From: Helopsaltes ochotensis
Taxonomy: Eukaryota; Chordata; Aves; Passeriformes; Locustellidae
Length of the DNA stretch: 64,000 bases
NCBI GenBank assembly: GCA_013400155.1
Contig: VXBM01001333.1
Coordinates: 62,001 to 126,000, forward strand
Reading direction: 5' to 3'
This document shows positions 36,701 through 49,565 of the stretch, piece by piece. Position 1 is the stretch's first letter; each line of letters starts with the position of its first letter. The notes under the pieces are model-generated. The model was given only the letters and a program-made list of their open reading frames with translations. It did not search any database and was not told where the DNA came from. Position numbers and translations under genes: made by a program.

Positions 36701-39680
36701 CTTTTTATACAGCTTGAGCATTACTGCTTCTTCCAGCTTGAGATCCTGAGAGGCTGACTCCTGTGTGTGTAACATCTGCCACTCATTTCTCTGATTTTCA
36801 AACCAAGTCTTTCTGCTTTCTCCCACAGTGCCCTTCATGCTTTAAAAGCGCTCACACTGGTACCCTGTAACCTTCCTCTCATCCCTGAATTAAATTTACC
36901 ATGGCTGAGAGTTTTACAGAAACTGTTGATGACAAAGATGCTTCAGAGTGCTCTGCCCTACTGCCTACCATGTTGAATGCTGTTGTTCAACGCATCTTTG
37001 TCTTCCCTTGACAGCATCCTTGACTTTCTTCTCAAAAACCAGAAGCAGACACCATCTTTTTGTTTTGTGTGCCCCCAGCAAAGATTCCTAATCTTTAACT
37101 GGTATTCTTGGGATCTGTGATAGCAGAAAAAAATAAACTATATAAAAATAGTTTCTTGAGAGCGACAGGAAAATTAACTCCTGACATATGTATAGCAAAC
37201 AACAGTTTGGTGAGACACATTATGAATCACACAGCTACTGAGTTTGCTTGCGCATTCTCCGATGCTTTATTCTTTTCAAATTTGCTCCTTAAGATAATTG
37301 GGTAGATGCTGGGGTTTAAGCTGCAAATTAAAGGTGTCTTTTATGTACCTGATTTTTCAGTTCATTATGACAGCCTTACAATTGTCTATTTGTCAAATTT
37401 ACATTTCACAAACCAATTTGTTTAAAAAGAAACCTCACCGATTTATTTCCTGTAACAGTTTATCAGTTTATCCTTCTAAGCATTCAGGACTACCACATGC
37501 ATTCTTTCAACTATAAAACAAAATGGTTACAAGTGACGGTCTCAAATTATTTGTTATCTTTTAAATTGTCATCATTATGTATTTTTTGTATTTTATACAA
37601 ATCAGCCTAAAAACTATCCAATTTTCCTTTTAAGCTGTACTACTGAGTAAACAAACTAAAGTGTTTCTTATATCATTACATTTTTTCCTTATTCGTCTAC
37701 TTTTTTTTGCTTGATAGAAGGGTCTTTTAGTGTTTTGAGGTCATGTCTATTGCAGGAATATTTATAGCATATGCTACAAAACAGTTATGCCTGGTACCTG
37801 AACCCTGGATTTCCTTCCCAGGAAATCTTAACACTTCTGAAATTATCATTTTTCTGTTTTATTTCTCATGTTTTAATATGTACCTCAACATGTGCTCACT
37901 TCCTCCTCATTCTGCATATCTAAAAGAGACCTTCATGGGGTCTCCCTTACTCCTGTGCCATTACCAAAAGTGTGCTTTCCCCAGAGATGGGTTGTACTTG
38001 TACTCCCAGGAAGTGAGACTGCATGAACCGCACCAAAGTGAGAGCTACTGCACCTCGAGATTGCTTCAGTGATCCTTCAGTGCACTAGCATGCAGTTAGT
38101 ATTTTCAAAATCTGCTCTTTCAAGGTCCAAGAGGTTACAGTGATTTTATAGCTTTAACTGTACTGTGGCAGTCTGAAATAGCGAAACAATACTGGAGTGA
38201 GATAATGGCAGGGGCAAGCTTAGTAGAGGGAAGCAAAATAATGTTTACTGTGGCTCTGGCTGGGAATAGAAACAAGTTTTCAAGCATGATCTGAAGGAGA
38301 AGTACCAAATTGCAAGCCAGTAATGAAAGGATGAGTTCCAAAATACTTTGGCTTTATCCGAGGATGTAGCACAGATTTTATATTCTAAATGAATCCTTAT
38401 CCTTTGTTTCTGTCATTAGGCCGTCTCAGAGACCTGCTTGAAACCTTGTGTGGAAATAAGGCTGTTAGGCAAGAAGCAATGGGTTTTTCTGCAATTTCTT
38501 CACTCATCTACAATGGTGTCTAGTGACTGCTGTGCTGACCAGGATTCATCTTCTTCTCATTACCCCTTCTCAGATCTGGTTTGTGTTCTCTCATTCCATC
38601 ACAGCTAGGGACAGATAAGGAAAGTTAAGACAACATGAAAGAAATGGTAAAGGCAGTTGCCTGATCCGACAATTTCTCAGCCTACAATGGCATGAATAGC
38701 ATAGATAACAGGTTTTTTTGCAAGGAGGGAGAGAAGTGAGAAAAGGGAGGATAAGGCTTGAAACAGGAGGGGTTGCTCTTCAAGGAAAATAATGGAATGA
38801 ACACAAAAAAGCTGTTAGAAAAAAACAAATTAATTGGAGAGAAGAAGAGGGGAGAAAAAAGTAGTTAAGGACATTAAGATGATTAAACCTGAAGGGAAGA
38901 GAATTTAACTGAAGGATAAAATTTGTAAAGAAAATAAGCTGAATAACAGAGAAAAAGTAAAGGATGGCTCTCAGCATTTCTTTCCCTCTAACTTTAAAGA
39001 AAAAATCTTTTTTCTGTTGGATATTTTTGCCATATATTTCTTTCTAATGACAACAAAAATAACATCCCTTGTCTGGACAGGCTTCCAGCAGTCATTGATA
39101 TTTTAGATCAAATATCTACCCTGTAAACCTGGTAAGAATATCTACTAATGTCAGAGGCACATATTTGGGGATTTCAGTGTACTTTGTTTGTTTTAAAGTA
39201 CATAGTGATATAATTATCAATTGCTTGAGTCTCAAAATATCGACAAGTTTCAACCCTGTTCCAATCAAAACATTTCTGTCTTTACTCAGCCAGTTAGAAG
39301 ATAGCTGATGACTGTGGGGTCCCATAAGATGCAGTATCAGGAAAGATCGCTCTGAGAGAAACATTATGGATTTGCGTGCAAGGAAGGAATCTGATATACC
39401 CAAATGAGTGGAATAGAGGTATCTTGGACAGGTATCCTGCAAGTGGTCTGGGTGCACACCTGTCCCAGGTGCTGAACATGCAGTATGCATGCTTTAGTAC
39501 TAACCTGTCAATCGGCTGTGTTCTTTTTGAGGGGAGTATGGAAGTCAAGAGAATTTCATAGAGTGTAGTCCAGGATGCTTCATATATGGAAGTTCAAATT
39601 AACTGATGGTGCCTTTTTATTAGTTTTCCTCAGAATTTCCAGAGTGAACATTCCTAAGGAAACCTGAGCAAATTCGCCTG
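33701..39680. other. Unique non-coding DNA
   Basis: AT-rich throughout. A frame of 91 codons at 33975-34250 has a mixed composition but matches nothing I know. The stretch 34990-35150 is a TA-rich, purine-pyrimidine alternating low-complexity region. A frame of 109 codons at 37743-38072 and one of 124 codons at 39116-39490 (minus) are the longest here, and neither shows a recognisable domain. Confidence 0.5.
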
Positions 39681-39739
39681 CTGTCCAGGGATGCATATTT
39701 GAAATATAGAATAGAAAACTGTCCAGGGATGCATATTTG
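39681..39739. repeat. Exact 21-bp direct repeat, period 38
   Basis: CTGTCCAGGGATGCATATTTG occurs at 39681-39701 and again at 39719-39739, separated by an AT-rich 17-base spacer. It looks like a local tandem duplication. Confidence 0.95.
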
Positions 39740-42700
39740 GTCCTACGTGTGAGAATCTGGACTTACAGAGAAAATTGCAATTAACTGATAGAACTCAGTT
39801 TATAGCATCTGTCCATGTGGTAACGTTTACTTTCATTTGAGAGAGACCCTTTGATCCTGCATTTAACTGGAAACTCATGATACAAGAAGTAAAGAGAACT
39901 GTGGCTTAGAAATACTTTGACATAACACATCTCTCTTTCTTGCTTCCTGTTTTGTTTCTCTCTTGCTTCCTATAAAACTTTCCCTGTATCCAGCTTAAGT
40001 CTAGAAAGTGGAAAATGTATCAAAATAACTGGATTGTTTTGCTGAAGTGGAGCTGTAATTCTGCAGCACACATCTGAGGATTGTCTAAGGGTTTTTTTCA
40101 TGTTTGTTTCAAATATGTTTTGGGGTTTGTTTAAAGACATTTAAACAGAAAAATAGCTTTCCATGCCACGGTGATGTACTTAGAACATGCAACAATGCAC
40201 TATCAGCCCATAAGAGCAGACACATAAAATTTTGTGGCTCAAAAAAAGAGCAGTATTTAGCATTTTACTTTAACTTAGTAGCAATTCTTTGTGTAGATAG
40301 GTTTTCCTTAGATAGGTTTTTCACTGTGTAAAAACTACAGATTCAGAGGCTGTAGCTTAACTTTCACCTTTCTGTTTGACTAAACACAACCAATTATTGC
40401 AAGAAATCACATGAAGGACATAAACATCTTGACATGGGAGATTTGGTGCAAAATAATCGTCTTGATAAAGCATCTGTAAGTACAGCATTTGCAGATCAAG
40501 CACTGTCCTTGTTTTTTTCTCTTAAATATTTTGCTATAAATGTGGATGTCAATTTTTTCACTTGCAGGGTATTTTCCTTCCTATTCCCATTTGATATGAA
40601 TTAAACCAGCATTTATTTCCATATAACCTTGTGCACCCTGTTTTTTGTATTGTAGCAAGTGAAAACTGGGGTGTGGAAAAACATCCATCAGAAAACATTT
40701 TTTTTATGTCTCTTATCTGCTTTCTACTGGTAAAATCTGTGAACTCCTGTGCTGTAAAGGAAAACAGTGTGCTGCCAGCAGCTCCATCCCCCAGCAATGC
40801 CAATCAATAAGACTCGAGGCTAAAAAAAATATCTTACTACCACAGATTTTGGGGTTTAGTTTAATTTCTACTCACACATATTAGTTTTCAAATAACCCAT
40901 CTTTTTTACCTTTTTTAATATTTGTTTCTCTGATACCCTAACAAGATCGTCAGAAAAAATCCTTGAAGCTGAAATTACAGAGTCACAGTTGTTCTTGCTG
41001 TTGTTTCTAAGTTGTCTGACAGAATAGACTGTTGTGGGGAAAATGTTGATTTAACACAATTTAAATTAATAATATTAACTGAATGAAAATCTACTTCCTT
41101 GGGAGACAGCTTACCTCTCTGAACTCCCATTTCCTCATAACCTGACCACCAGATGCAGGTTTGATAGTCATTTCTAAGTTACATTGACACCAATTTTCCT
41201 TCTCCAGTAGGCAACTAGAGATCTCAAAGCTTCTGAACATCACATTTACCACCTGACCAATTTTATAAGTTTCTTGTCTGGAGGCTTCCCTTTTTAATTT
41301 GAGAACCTGATGACCAATCCTCTTTATTGATGAATCAAGAACTTACTCACAAGCCAAGGCAACCAATCAGCCTGAATGCCCATCATCTTCTTTTGGTTCC
41401 TAATTTTCCCTGCTTTTATGAACTCCTTTCCCATGGAAAGTACTGCTTCTCATCCAAACGAGGTGAGTTATGTGTGAGAAGAAGAAAAGTTGCATTGTTT
41501 TACAATTTTAGGATTTAGAAAATAATTTATAAAATGCAAGTTCTGTGCGGGCTCAAGTCAGATTGCATTTTTGCAAGGACAGATATTAAAGCTGTCATAA
41601 TAAATTAATAAAATCTCTATGTTTCAAACACATGGTCTGAAGTCCTGAAAATGTAAGGAACATGGTTTTGACACCTTTTGGCTTAAAAAGAGAGAGCCTT
41701 GCTGGAGATCCAGGTGGAGACATGCCTAAGGGGCAGGCATTTCTGACAATACGTCCTGTCAGCTGAAGGCAAGTCAGTGGAAGTGCCAATCCTTGTGTGC
41801 ACTTTGCTTAATGTGGTAATGTGCAGATGTTGTAAAAAAATCAGTCTAAGTTGGGGTTGTAAATGCTTCAGTATCTATCTGTGAATTCTCTTGGACAGCT
41901 GAGTGAGGATGCATGGACTAGCAAAAGAAAAGGCACAGTACCACAAAAGAGGTCTCTTCATGTTTAATTCAGGAACAAAGATTTTGGGATGTTGCATGAC
42001 AATAATTTCTCCCCTACCACCACATATGTATTTTGGACAGGGAAAAGCATCAAAGAATTGTAATAAATAAAGTTATAAGAGTGTGAGCCAAAACACGTCA
42101 AGCTGCAGCAGTGAAGGGTGACAGTCTCCCCAAGGCGGTGATCTCATCTAGATTCTTGTTGATCAGATGTACTATGAATTTTGAGTTTAGTTCCATAATC
42201 TTCATGCAATTCAGATGATGAGACCTTCTTGTTCTTATTTTGGTGTCCCCTCAGGCTGAGATGCAACATCTTCTAGTCTAGGCGAAGGACTGCAAAAGCC
42301 ACTCAGAAAGAAGAGCTGAGATGTCATGGTAGTAACACGCACCGCCCTGCCAAATCCATTGGTTGGCTAGGTTAGCATGCAACCTCTAGTCTGGCGGAAA
42401 AGAAACCATTATATCACAAGCCACTTGTAGTTTAAATATTTACACCGTAGCTGGCTTTCAAACACTGCTTCAGGCCTACTTCAATGCAAATGAAACGAAA
42501 TCACTTGCCTCACTCTTCTCCCCACTCCATAAACTGAAGCTGCCTGAGCAAAGAGGCAACAGTCATAGGGAACTTCTGAGGGTCCATGATTTGACAAGTA
42601 TCTCACTTCCCTTTCTGCTGTTTGTTGGGAGATCTGCCTAGCTAAATGTAACTTGAGATATTTTAGAGGATGCTGAAGTCTTAGAAACACGAGATCAGGT

Positions 42701-45700
42701 AAATGACGGTGTTGAGCAGACATCAATCTCTTTCAGAGATAGAAACTGAAAATAAGCCTGGTTAAAGGAAATGATAGATCATAACTTGGCAGCTGAACCT
42801 GGACATTTTTTAAGCCAAAACTGTTTGAGGAACACAACTTCATGAAATGTTTTTTTGTTCTCTGAAGGCTCATGTTTGAAATCTAGTAAGTTTTTGTCAA
42901 CTCAAAATGAGATCATGATGTCTAGGAACAGTCCTGTGACTTTAAAGATCACTTTTGCAAACAGAGTAATGATTTTCTATAGGCTGTTTCTACTTAGTCC
43001 ATATTTCTACTTGCAAGGGTCAGTTAGAATCTGAAATCTATTTTTCCCTGTTAAAATGAATATTTATTGATACAACCCTATATTTATAAATTTGCTACTG
43101 AAACATCAAAGTATTTCTAATAAGATTTTAAATAACTGCCTCTCATGAAATAAAATTTAACATATATATCAAATTGTCTAAGCATGAAAATAACATGCTA
43201 AGCAAAACCAAGCAATTTCTTCCTCTTTAGTTCCTGAAAGAAGATTGTAATGCAGTGTTACCAAGTAATGCGGATGGCCAAAAGTACTTCCAAGACTTTT
43301 ACAGTAAGGTGCCTTTACTATGCAGGAAGAAGTCAGCTCCTTTGTACTTCAGATAAATTAAGGAATGTACGCTTTTCTACGTTAAATCAATACCAGTCTT
43401 TGCAAGTACTTTTAGGAAATTATTTATGCTGCAGTTTCAAGAGTATTTAGGGAAATATTTATTACTACAGGGATTTGAAAGGAATAAAATCCTAATAAAT
43501 AAAATTAAATCTGTGATTTCAGGGACTGTCATTACAAACAACAAAGGTATTGGATTACTTAATGACAAGTGATAGTCTAACTACAAAATTGTACTGACCT
43601 GGGTAAATCCTGAATTTGCCACAGAAAATACTCTTCCATTAGCTATAAAACCAGTTTTACTACAGTAGAATGCCGCTGTCTTTGAATTTATAACACTCTC
43701 ACTTCGGCAGAGTTTTCCAAACTCAGATTCTGTTATATGAAAATCGTCTTTTTCTCAAATGCTTTTGCTCTTCTTTAATGTAATTTAGGATTTGATTTTC
43801 CTGAAGCTGCTCGACTTCAGTGGAAGAATAATCAATTTTCTATTTTACCCTCTTAGAATGTAGCAAGATTGGGCAATTTCAAAGTGAACTGCTTTTACTT
43901 AGCTTTTAAACGTTTTGCTTAGCAATTTCTCATCTTCATCAAACATTTCAGACTGAGTCACTGAATTTTGGATTACATTCCAGTAATTTGAATTCCTCCT
44001 CTCTGCTTTTCAGGTCTCCTCTCCTCAGAATGAAGAGACAACAACTGCATTTACAATCCCTTAAATTTTGTCTTTCACTTTAGTTGTACCTATAATTCCT
44101 TTTATTTCTATTAGTTTATTAAAATGATCTAATGCATTTTTCACTTCCATTTTCCACTGCTCCACATTATTTATTTAGAAGGGATCCCTTTTTATTCTCT
44201 TTAAAAATGGTAATGACTATGAAAACAACAATATCTCTCCCTGAAAAAGCCAAAAGCTTGGATTTTTTAGTGAACAACAGTCTTTATGTTTAGAAAGACA
44301 CATTGTTCAGTTTGAGGTTTTAATTTTTCTTCTTGAATTCTCTGTAGACTTGTTATTAGGCTGATTTCTTAAGGTTAATTCAAAGAAAGGGGCATTCTTT
44401 TAAGGAAGTGTACATGTAACTTTAGTTTTGAGAGAAGTGGTAAGAAACGATATAATGAGATGTGCAAAAGTATGAGGAGGAATGTCGTGGTGAGGTTAAG
44501 AGCTAGGTAGCAGCCAGAGAATGTAAGGTAGCTCTTTTTTGCTTCCAAATTTTAGCTAGATCTTAATAGAAATCTGGAAATCACCAGTGATATGTAAACT
44601 GGTAAGGAAAGGAGCGACAGAGTTGATGGGAGTGGACAAGTCTCTCCTTCTGTTTTGTCCTGAGTGAGAAGTTCAACCCAGTCCAAAAACCACAACATCA
44701 TTTAAATCTGCATTTATCGATGTGATTGTCCCCAGACAAATTCCTAGGGCTACGGTGCTTGCAATAGCAGCTGATTCATTCTACCTGAACAAGTGCTTTT
44801 TCTCAGTAGAAGGGATGCCCTCTTTGAATGCAGGCATGTCAAAATAACTCCCTTTTTCTACATGATAAACTTTGTTACACATCAATCCTGCTGTTTCCAG
44901 ACATCCTTAGGGCATTTGAACTGTTTAGTGATGAAACAAATCTAGGCAGTTGGAGAATCACTCACAGACAGTTTCAGTGAAGGTAATAAATGTGTGGATG
45001 GATGCCTTTTCCTAGCTGTGCCAAAACATGCAAAGTATGACATTTCTCAGTGGACAATATTTCTATAAATTATTCATGTGATGCAAACTCTTACTGGGCT
45101 GTGAAAACTTCCCAAAAAGCACTAATGCCTATCAGTGGCTTCCATTCCATAATTTTTTTTCTCTCAACTCCTCTACACAAAGGCAGTATTATGCTTTTCT
45201 CCATTCATCAATAGCAAATGTCAGTATTTTTGTAATGAACTGCAATTGAAAACTAGATCTAGGACTTACCTAGATGATGCATTGTATTATGGCATCCAAA
45301 TAAGAAGATCTCCTATATTAATTCGTTCCATAGGAAAAAATCCTTATATTTTCCATGAAAACCAAACACACAGGTTTTAGGGGGAAAACTGTATAGTACA
45401 ACCAATTATACACAGAAAAACAGCTTTGATATAAAAGATATCCGATTAATCCATCATTCATGCTTAATGTTATTTGGGTATATCTGTAAAAAATACTGTA
45501 TCTGAATTTGGTGTCTTTATTAATAAGGTTATGTAGCTCTAAACCTTAGTAATCTTTAATACTGAAGCCTCTGCTGGTTTCCCAATGGAAATGAGTTTTG
45601 ACCTCCAAGGATCAGTAGAGACTTTGAATGTTAGCAAATGACAGTACTCGTAATGTATATTCTATTGGATGTGTTGCCCAGTCATTACATTGAATTCAAA

Positions 45701-47550
45701 TATCTGCTCATACTTGAAAGTAGCCATCAGTAACAAAATGATTCTTAATATAACGCTAATGTAAAACCATTCTGAAAGGAAATTTTCCTTTAACTCCAGG
45801 GAAAGCAAAAAATCCTTACCTGAACTCAAGATTCAGATAAATTATACATATATTTTGGGATTCTTGGATTTCTGTAGGAAACAATCAAGTTAGGAAATGG
45901 CGGAACAAGATTTTTGGTTCAATTTTTTTTGTAGAACCATCTTCTGTGTATGTATTTTAGTTCTTTATCATGTAATCACTTGGTAATCTCTCACAGGAGT
46001 TGAGCCTCATTCAAGAAGAACAGAGACTGTGGTATGGAATGAATCATAGACTTTTACTAAGGTCATTAGACAGAGGAATACTGCTTTCCTTGTTAGAAAT
46101 CTGGGATGTATAATCCACAAAGCAGGAAGTTTTGCTATTATAGTAGTATTTTGGGATCTGGATGCAAACTCCAGCATTTCCTCAAGTTCTCATAGGAGTT
46201 TCTTATTTTCTTCTTTTCTCTGAAATACATGAAATTAATTGATACAGTCTTATACAAGATTTTTTGAGTGCCCTTTGTGGAATATTCCTTTGAATTAATA
46301 CGCAATGGAGAACCCTAGGTGTAAATGAACAGTTTTGCATTTAGTGCAGAAGCTCAAAGAATGAGCTGTAAATAATACATGGTAATAAATCTTCACTGAG
46401 GATAGAAATAATTTTTAATGCTGTAATTCCTCATTCAGTGCCACTATTTACTGTGTGCCCTGAATGAAGCAGGAGCTCTGTGGAAAGAGCAATATGCAGT
46501 CAGAAACTTGAAATCTGTGTTAGTAAACACAGGGGAAATTAAAGTTGACCAGATCATCTGACTGAAGTTGACTCACATCCACCCACCATGCTTTACAGGG
46601 AAAGCTAACATATGCTTCTTTGAACTCATGAATATATAAATATCTTTAGTGTTCTCTTATATAATTGGTTCCACAATCTGCCAAGGAGTGTATTAAAATT
46701 CTTTACCCCTTTAGCCCATTTAATGAATGAAGCAACAAAGAGTCTCTTCAAGGATGACCAAAGTTTATATGCAGAATTCTGAATTATCTCAATGTCCTCT
46801 CAAATGGTATTAAATCTTCAATCTGTCTACCTCGGACTCACCTTACACATGAGTTTGATACATTTCAGAATCGCACTTATTTGAGGGTTTTTTAGATATA
46901 GGATATTGACAAGTATGACAGGATTGCCTTTTGTGCCTCTTCCAACAGATGGATTCTGCTTTTAGCAGAAAGTCTTAATTACTAAATGCAGATATTTGCA
47001 AATTTTCTTATCTGGATTCTTTCCTTCTCCATTAATTTTCTTGAAGAATTTTCTTTCTGCCTTCTATGACATCCTTATTCTTTTTCATGTTATGTTATTC
47101 CTGTAGTGCTTCCTAATCCTTTGTTTACAGGTCACTCCTGAAAGGCCAATAAGTAGATTATTCCATAATAAGTTTTAAAGAAAAACCTCATCTTGTCAAT
47201 ATGAACCAATAATTTCAGATATGGACCCATTCAAAATATCTTAGTGAAATCCAAATTTATCATATTTATCCCAATTCTTTGTCTAGATTTAAAAAAATAA
47301 TCCAATAATTTTGTAAAAAAAATCCCAGAAAATTTATGGATGTCTTGCATAATCCATTTTCTGTAAATTTGGATTTTATCTTATCCTTTACCTGTCTAAT
47401 ACTGAAAAAAACCCCAAACAAATCACAATGCAACAGCACAAAACCTGTAAAAATAACATTCTTACTATTTTAAACCCTACAAAGAACTTTACTTGAATCC
47501 TTATACAATTTATTTGACAGTTTTTCCTGCTACTTTAATTCATGTGTGCA
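39740..47550. other. Unique non-coding DNA
   Basis: No gene or repeat family recognised. A short 15-base period duplication of a TAGATAGGTTTT unit occurs at 40294-40320. The stretch 42060-42780 is somewhat richer in GC and contains an 81-codon minus frame (42481-42726) that I cannot identify. It could be an unrecognised old repeat. Confidence 0.5.
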
Positions 47551-47572
47551 TGTCTTTAATGTGCTGGTATGT
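47551..47572 (+). repeat. 22-bp sequence repeated at 49544-49565
   Basis: The same 22 bases, beginning TGTCTTTAATGTGC, occur here and at 49544-49565 in the same orientation 1993 bases apart. Both copies have TG/CA-rich flanks, but homology does not extend clearly on either side. Confidence 0.9.
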
Positions 47573-49169
47573 TCCATGACAGTTCCTTCTGTTTACCTCT
47601 GTTTCTCTTTCATAAGATTATAATCTATTCATTGCCTATTTATATTGCATACATTTCCTTGAAAGTAACCTTGACAAAAAGAAAACAACAGAAAAAAAGA
47701 CATGGTTCTGGTGAGTTCTATGTCTGGCTGCTTTGCTGACTCTAATGTTGGCTTGATTTCATCAACTGGAATGTTTTGGTAGCAGTTGTCTAAGGGTCAA
47801 TTTGCTGTAGGGCTGTCCTGTCCTTTTAGATGGCATTTAATTTTCAGTTGTATAAAAATGTTCTGCCTCTTACATGGTGTTCTACAAATGCCTTATGACA
47901 TCCATCCTCAATGTCTTTTATGGCAAAGGAATGCCTGGCTCCCCTGTGTCTTTATTTATTAGACTGTAAAATATATGCAATGCATTCTATCCTCTGTGTG
48001 CGTTTCACATGTTTATAAATACAGATCAGTTCATCTCATATTTCTCTGCAAGTCAGTATTTAAATCTCATTTTGTCCTTTATACTCCGATAAACATAATT
48101 GCAGATGTACTCAGGGCAGATTTCCTCACCCTCTTTTCACTTAACAATTCACGGTACTTGCTGTCTTGTTTTAGCATATATTTGTAAGATATAATCAGTA
48201 TACCACCCTGCCTCATTTATTCATTCTCTATTGTTTTTATATATCACATATTGGCCAGAATGGCAATGCCTTACTGTGAAAATTATGTATGGATAGGCCT
48301 ATGGGCTTGGGAAGCCGTGACATAAAACATGGCTTTATATACAAAATCTTGTACACCAGAATGTCACTTTCTTTTCTTTTTGCAACAAATCACTATTTAA
48401 AAGGTCAAATTTGTATATTTTTGTCATTTCCAGAAATAACACTGTCCAGCCTTTTACCACCTACGTTAAGGGAGCTGTGTAAGTTATAAAATAATTTCAT
48501 GGAGAGGATTTATTTTCCTCTTTACAGAAAAAAAATGGTAGAGAAGAATTCTCAGTTATAGTTTTGAAAGTTTTGCTCATTGACTTCAAGACAGCTAGAA
48601 ATCATGCCTATTGTCTCTTTGTCAAGCCTTGAATCATGTAGTACACCTGCAGATGTTTTGCAATGAAGTACTACATCAAGAGGTTAGTGCTGATTCTCTC
48701 TTTTTTAATAATTAACTTTATAGTACTGGAAAAAGGTGGATCACGTGGCATCTATTAAAGGTTCAAATTGCTGCAATGGCTTAAGATACTAGAAGACTAC
48801 AAAATTTTGTTGCCATATCTCTTCAAGAGCTTACCTGCAATGAAATGGACATGAAGGATTTAGATGTTCAGCATTTCCAGAGCAAAGTCCAGCAGTTTAG
48901 GACAGATTTTCCCATCAGTGAGTTGAGTTAGACAGCTGGATACTGCTGTTGAAAGCTGTTTGCATACTTCATTCCTCAAGTATGCACGCATGGGATCACA
49001 TAATGACTGCTGGATGTCTGCAAGTGCATGCAGGTTCTGTACTTTTAGCTTATGCCATATCTAAAGTAACAGTACATTGATTTAGATCTCTTTTATTGAG
49101 AATTAAGTAATTATAAGAGGGGCTCAAGGGGGCTCACATTATTACCATAGTTCAGCCAATGGACAATAA
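47573..49169. other. Unique non-coding DNA with two small hairpins
   Basis: Inverted repeats with 9-bp arms occur at 48636-48676 (23-base loop) and 48961-48986 (8-base loop). No gene or repeat family recognised. Confidence 0.5.
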
Positions 49170-49325
49170 TTTACTGAGCCACTACAGCTTGATTCAAGTA
49201 GGCATGAAAGCTCTGTTTCTTCATCTGAAAACCAGAGATAACATTCCCTCTCAGTTCTCATGAGGACACTGTGAGGATTAAAGTTTGCACACTGCTTCAA
49301 AATGTAAACTACTACGTAGAATGAA
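49170..49325 (+). mobile_element. MIR-like SINE remnant
   Basis: CTCTGTTTCTTCATCTGAAAA (about 49211-49231) followed by a GATAACATTCCCTCTCAG segment, then CACTGTGAGGATTAAAG (49267-49283) and TGCACACTGCTTCAAAATG, reproduces the order of the MIR core and 3' region. That region of MIR has a TTTCCTCATCTGTAAAATG block and a TGTGAGGATTAAATG block. Alignment of the tRNA-derived head upstream is uncertain. The copy is old and diverged. It is the best MIR candidate in the window. Confidence 0.6.
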
Positions 49326-49543
49326 TCCAGTACTAAAATGCCTCTGTTTGGCAAAGATAAGTGAACATGTTCAGTCTGCCAAAGAAAGCAAAGCAGTCAT
49401 GTGCAACATGAATATTTTCTCTCCAAGATGTGCAAGTGGGGTGTGGATCTCTAAATACTAGAAAGTTGACATAAGGGTCAAATCTCTACAGTGTGAGAAG
49501 ATGAACACATCACAGCAATGTCTTTTGTCTAATTCGGTGTGTG
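49326..49543. other. Unique non-coding DNA
   Basis: No gene or repeat recognised. Confidence 0.5.
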
Positions 49544-49565
49544 TGTCTTTAATGTGCTGGTATGT
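49544..49565 (+). repeat. Second copy of the 22-bp repeat
   Basis: Identical to 47551-47572. It sits in a short TG-rich stretch (about 49537-49570). Confidence 0.9.

Noticed and set aside
37743..38072. 109-codon plus frame with a hydrophobic segment
   Set aside because: Hydrophobic Phe/Leu-rich runs are expected from T-rich DNA. No family similarity was seen.
39116..39490. 124-codon minus frame
   Set aside because: No domain, no codon pattern or neighbouring exon signals. Probably chance, or an unrecognised old repeat.
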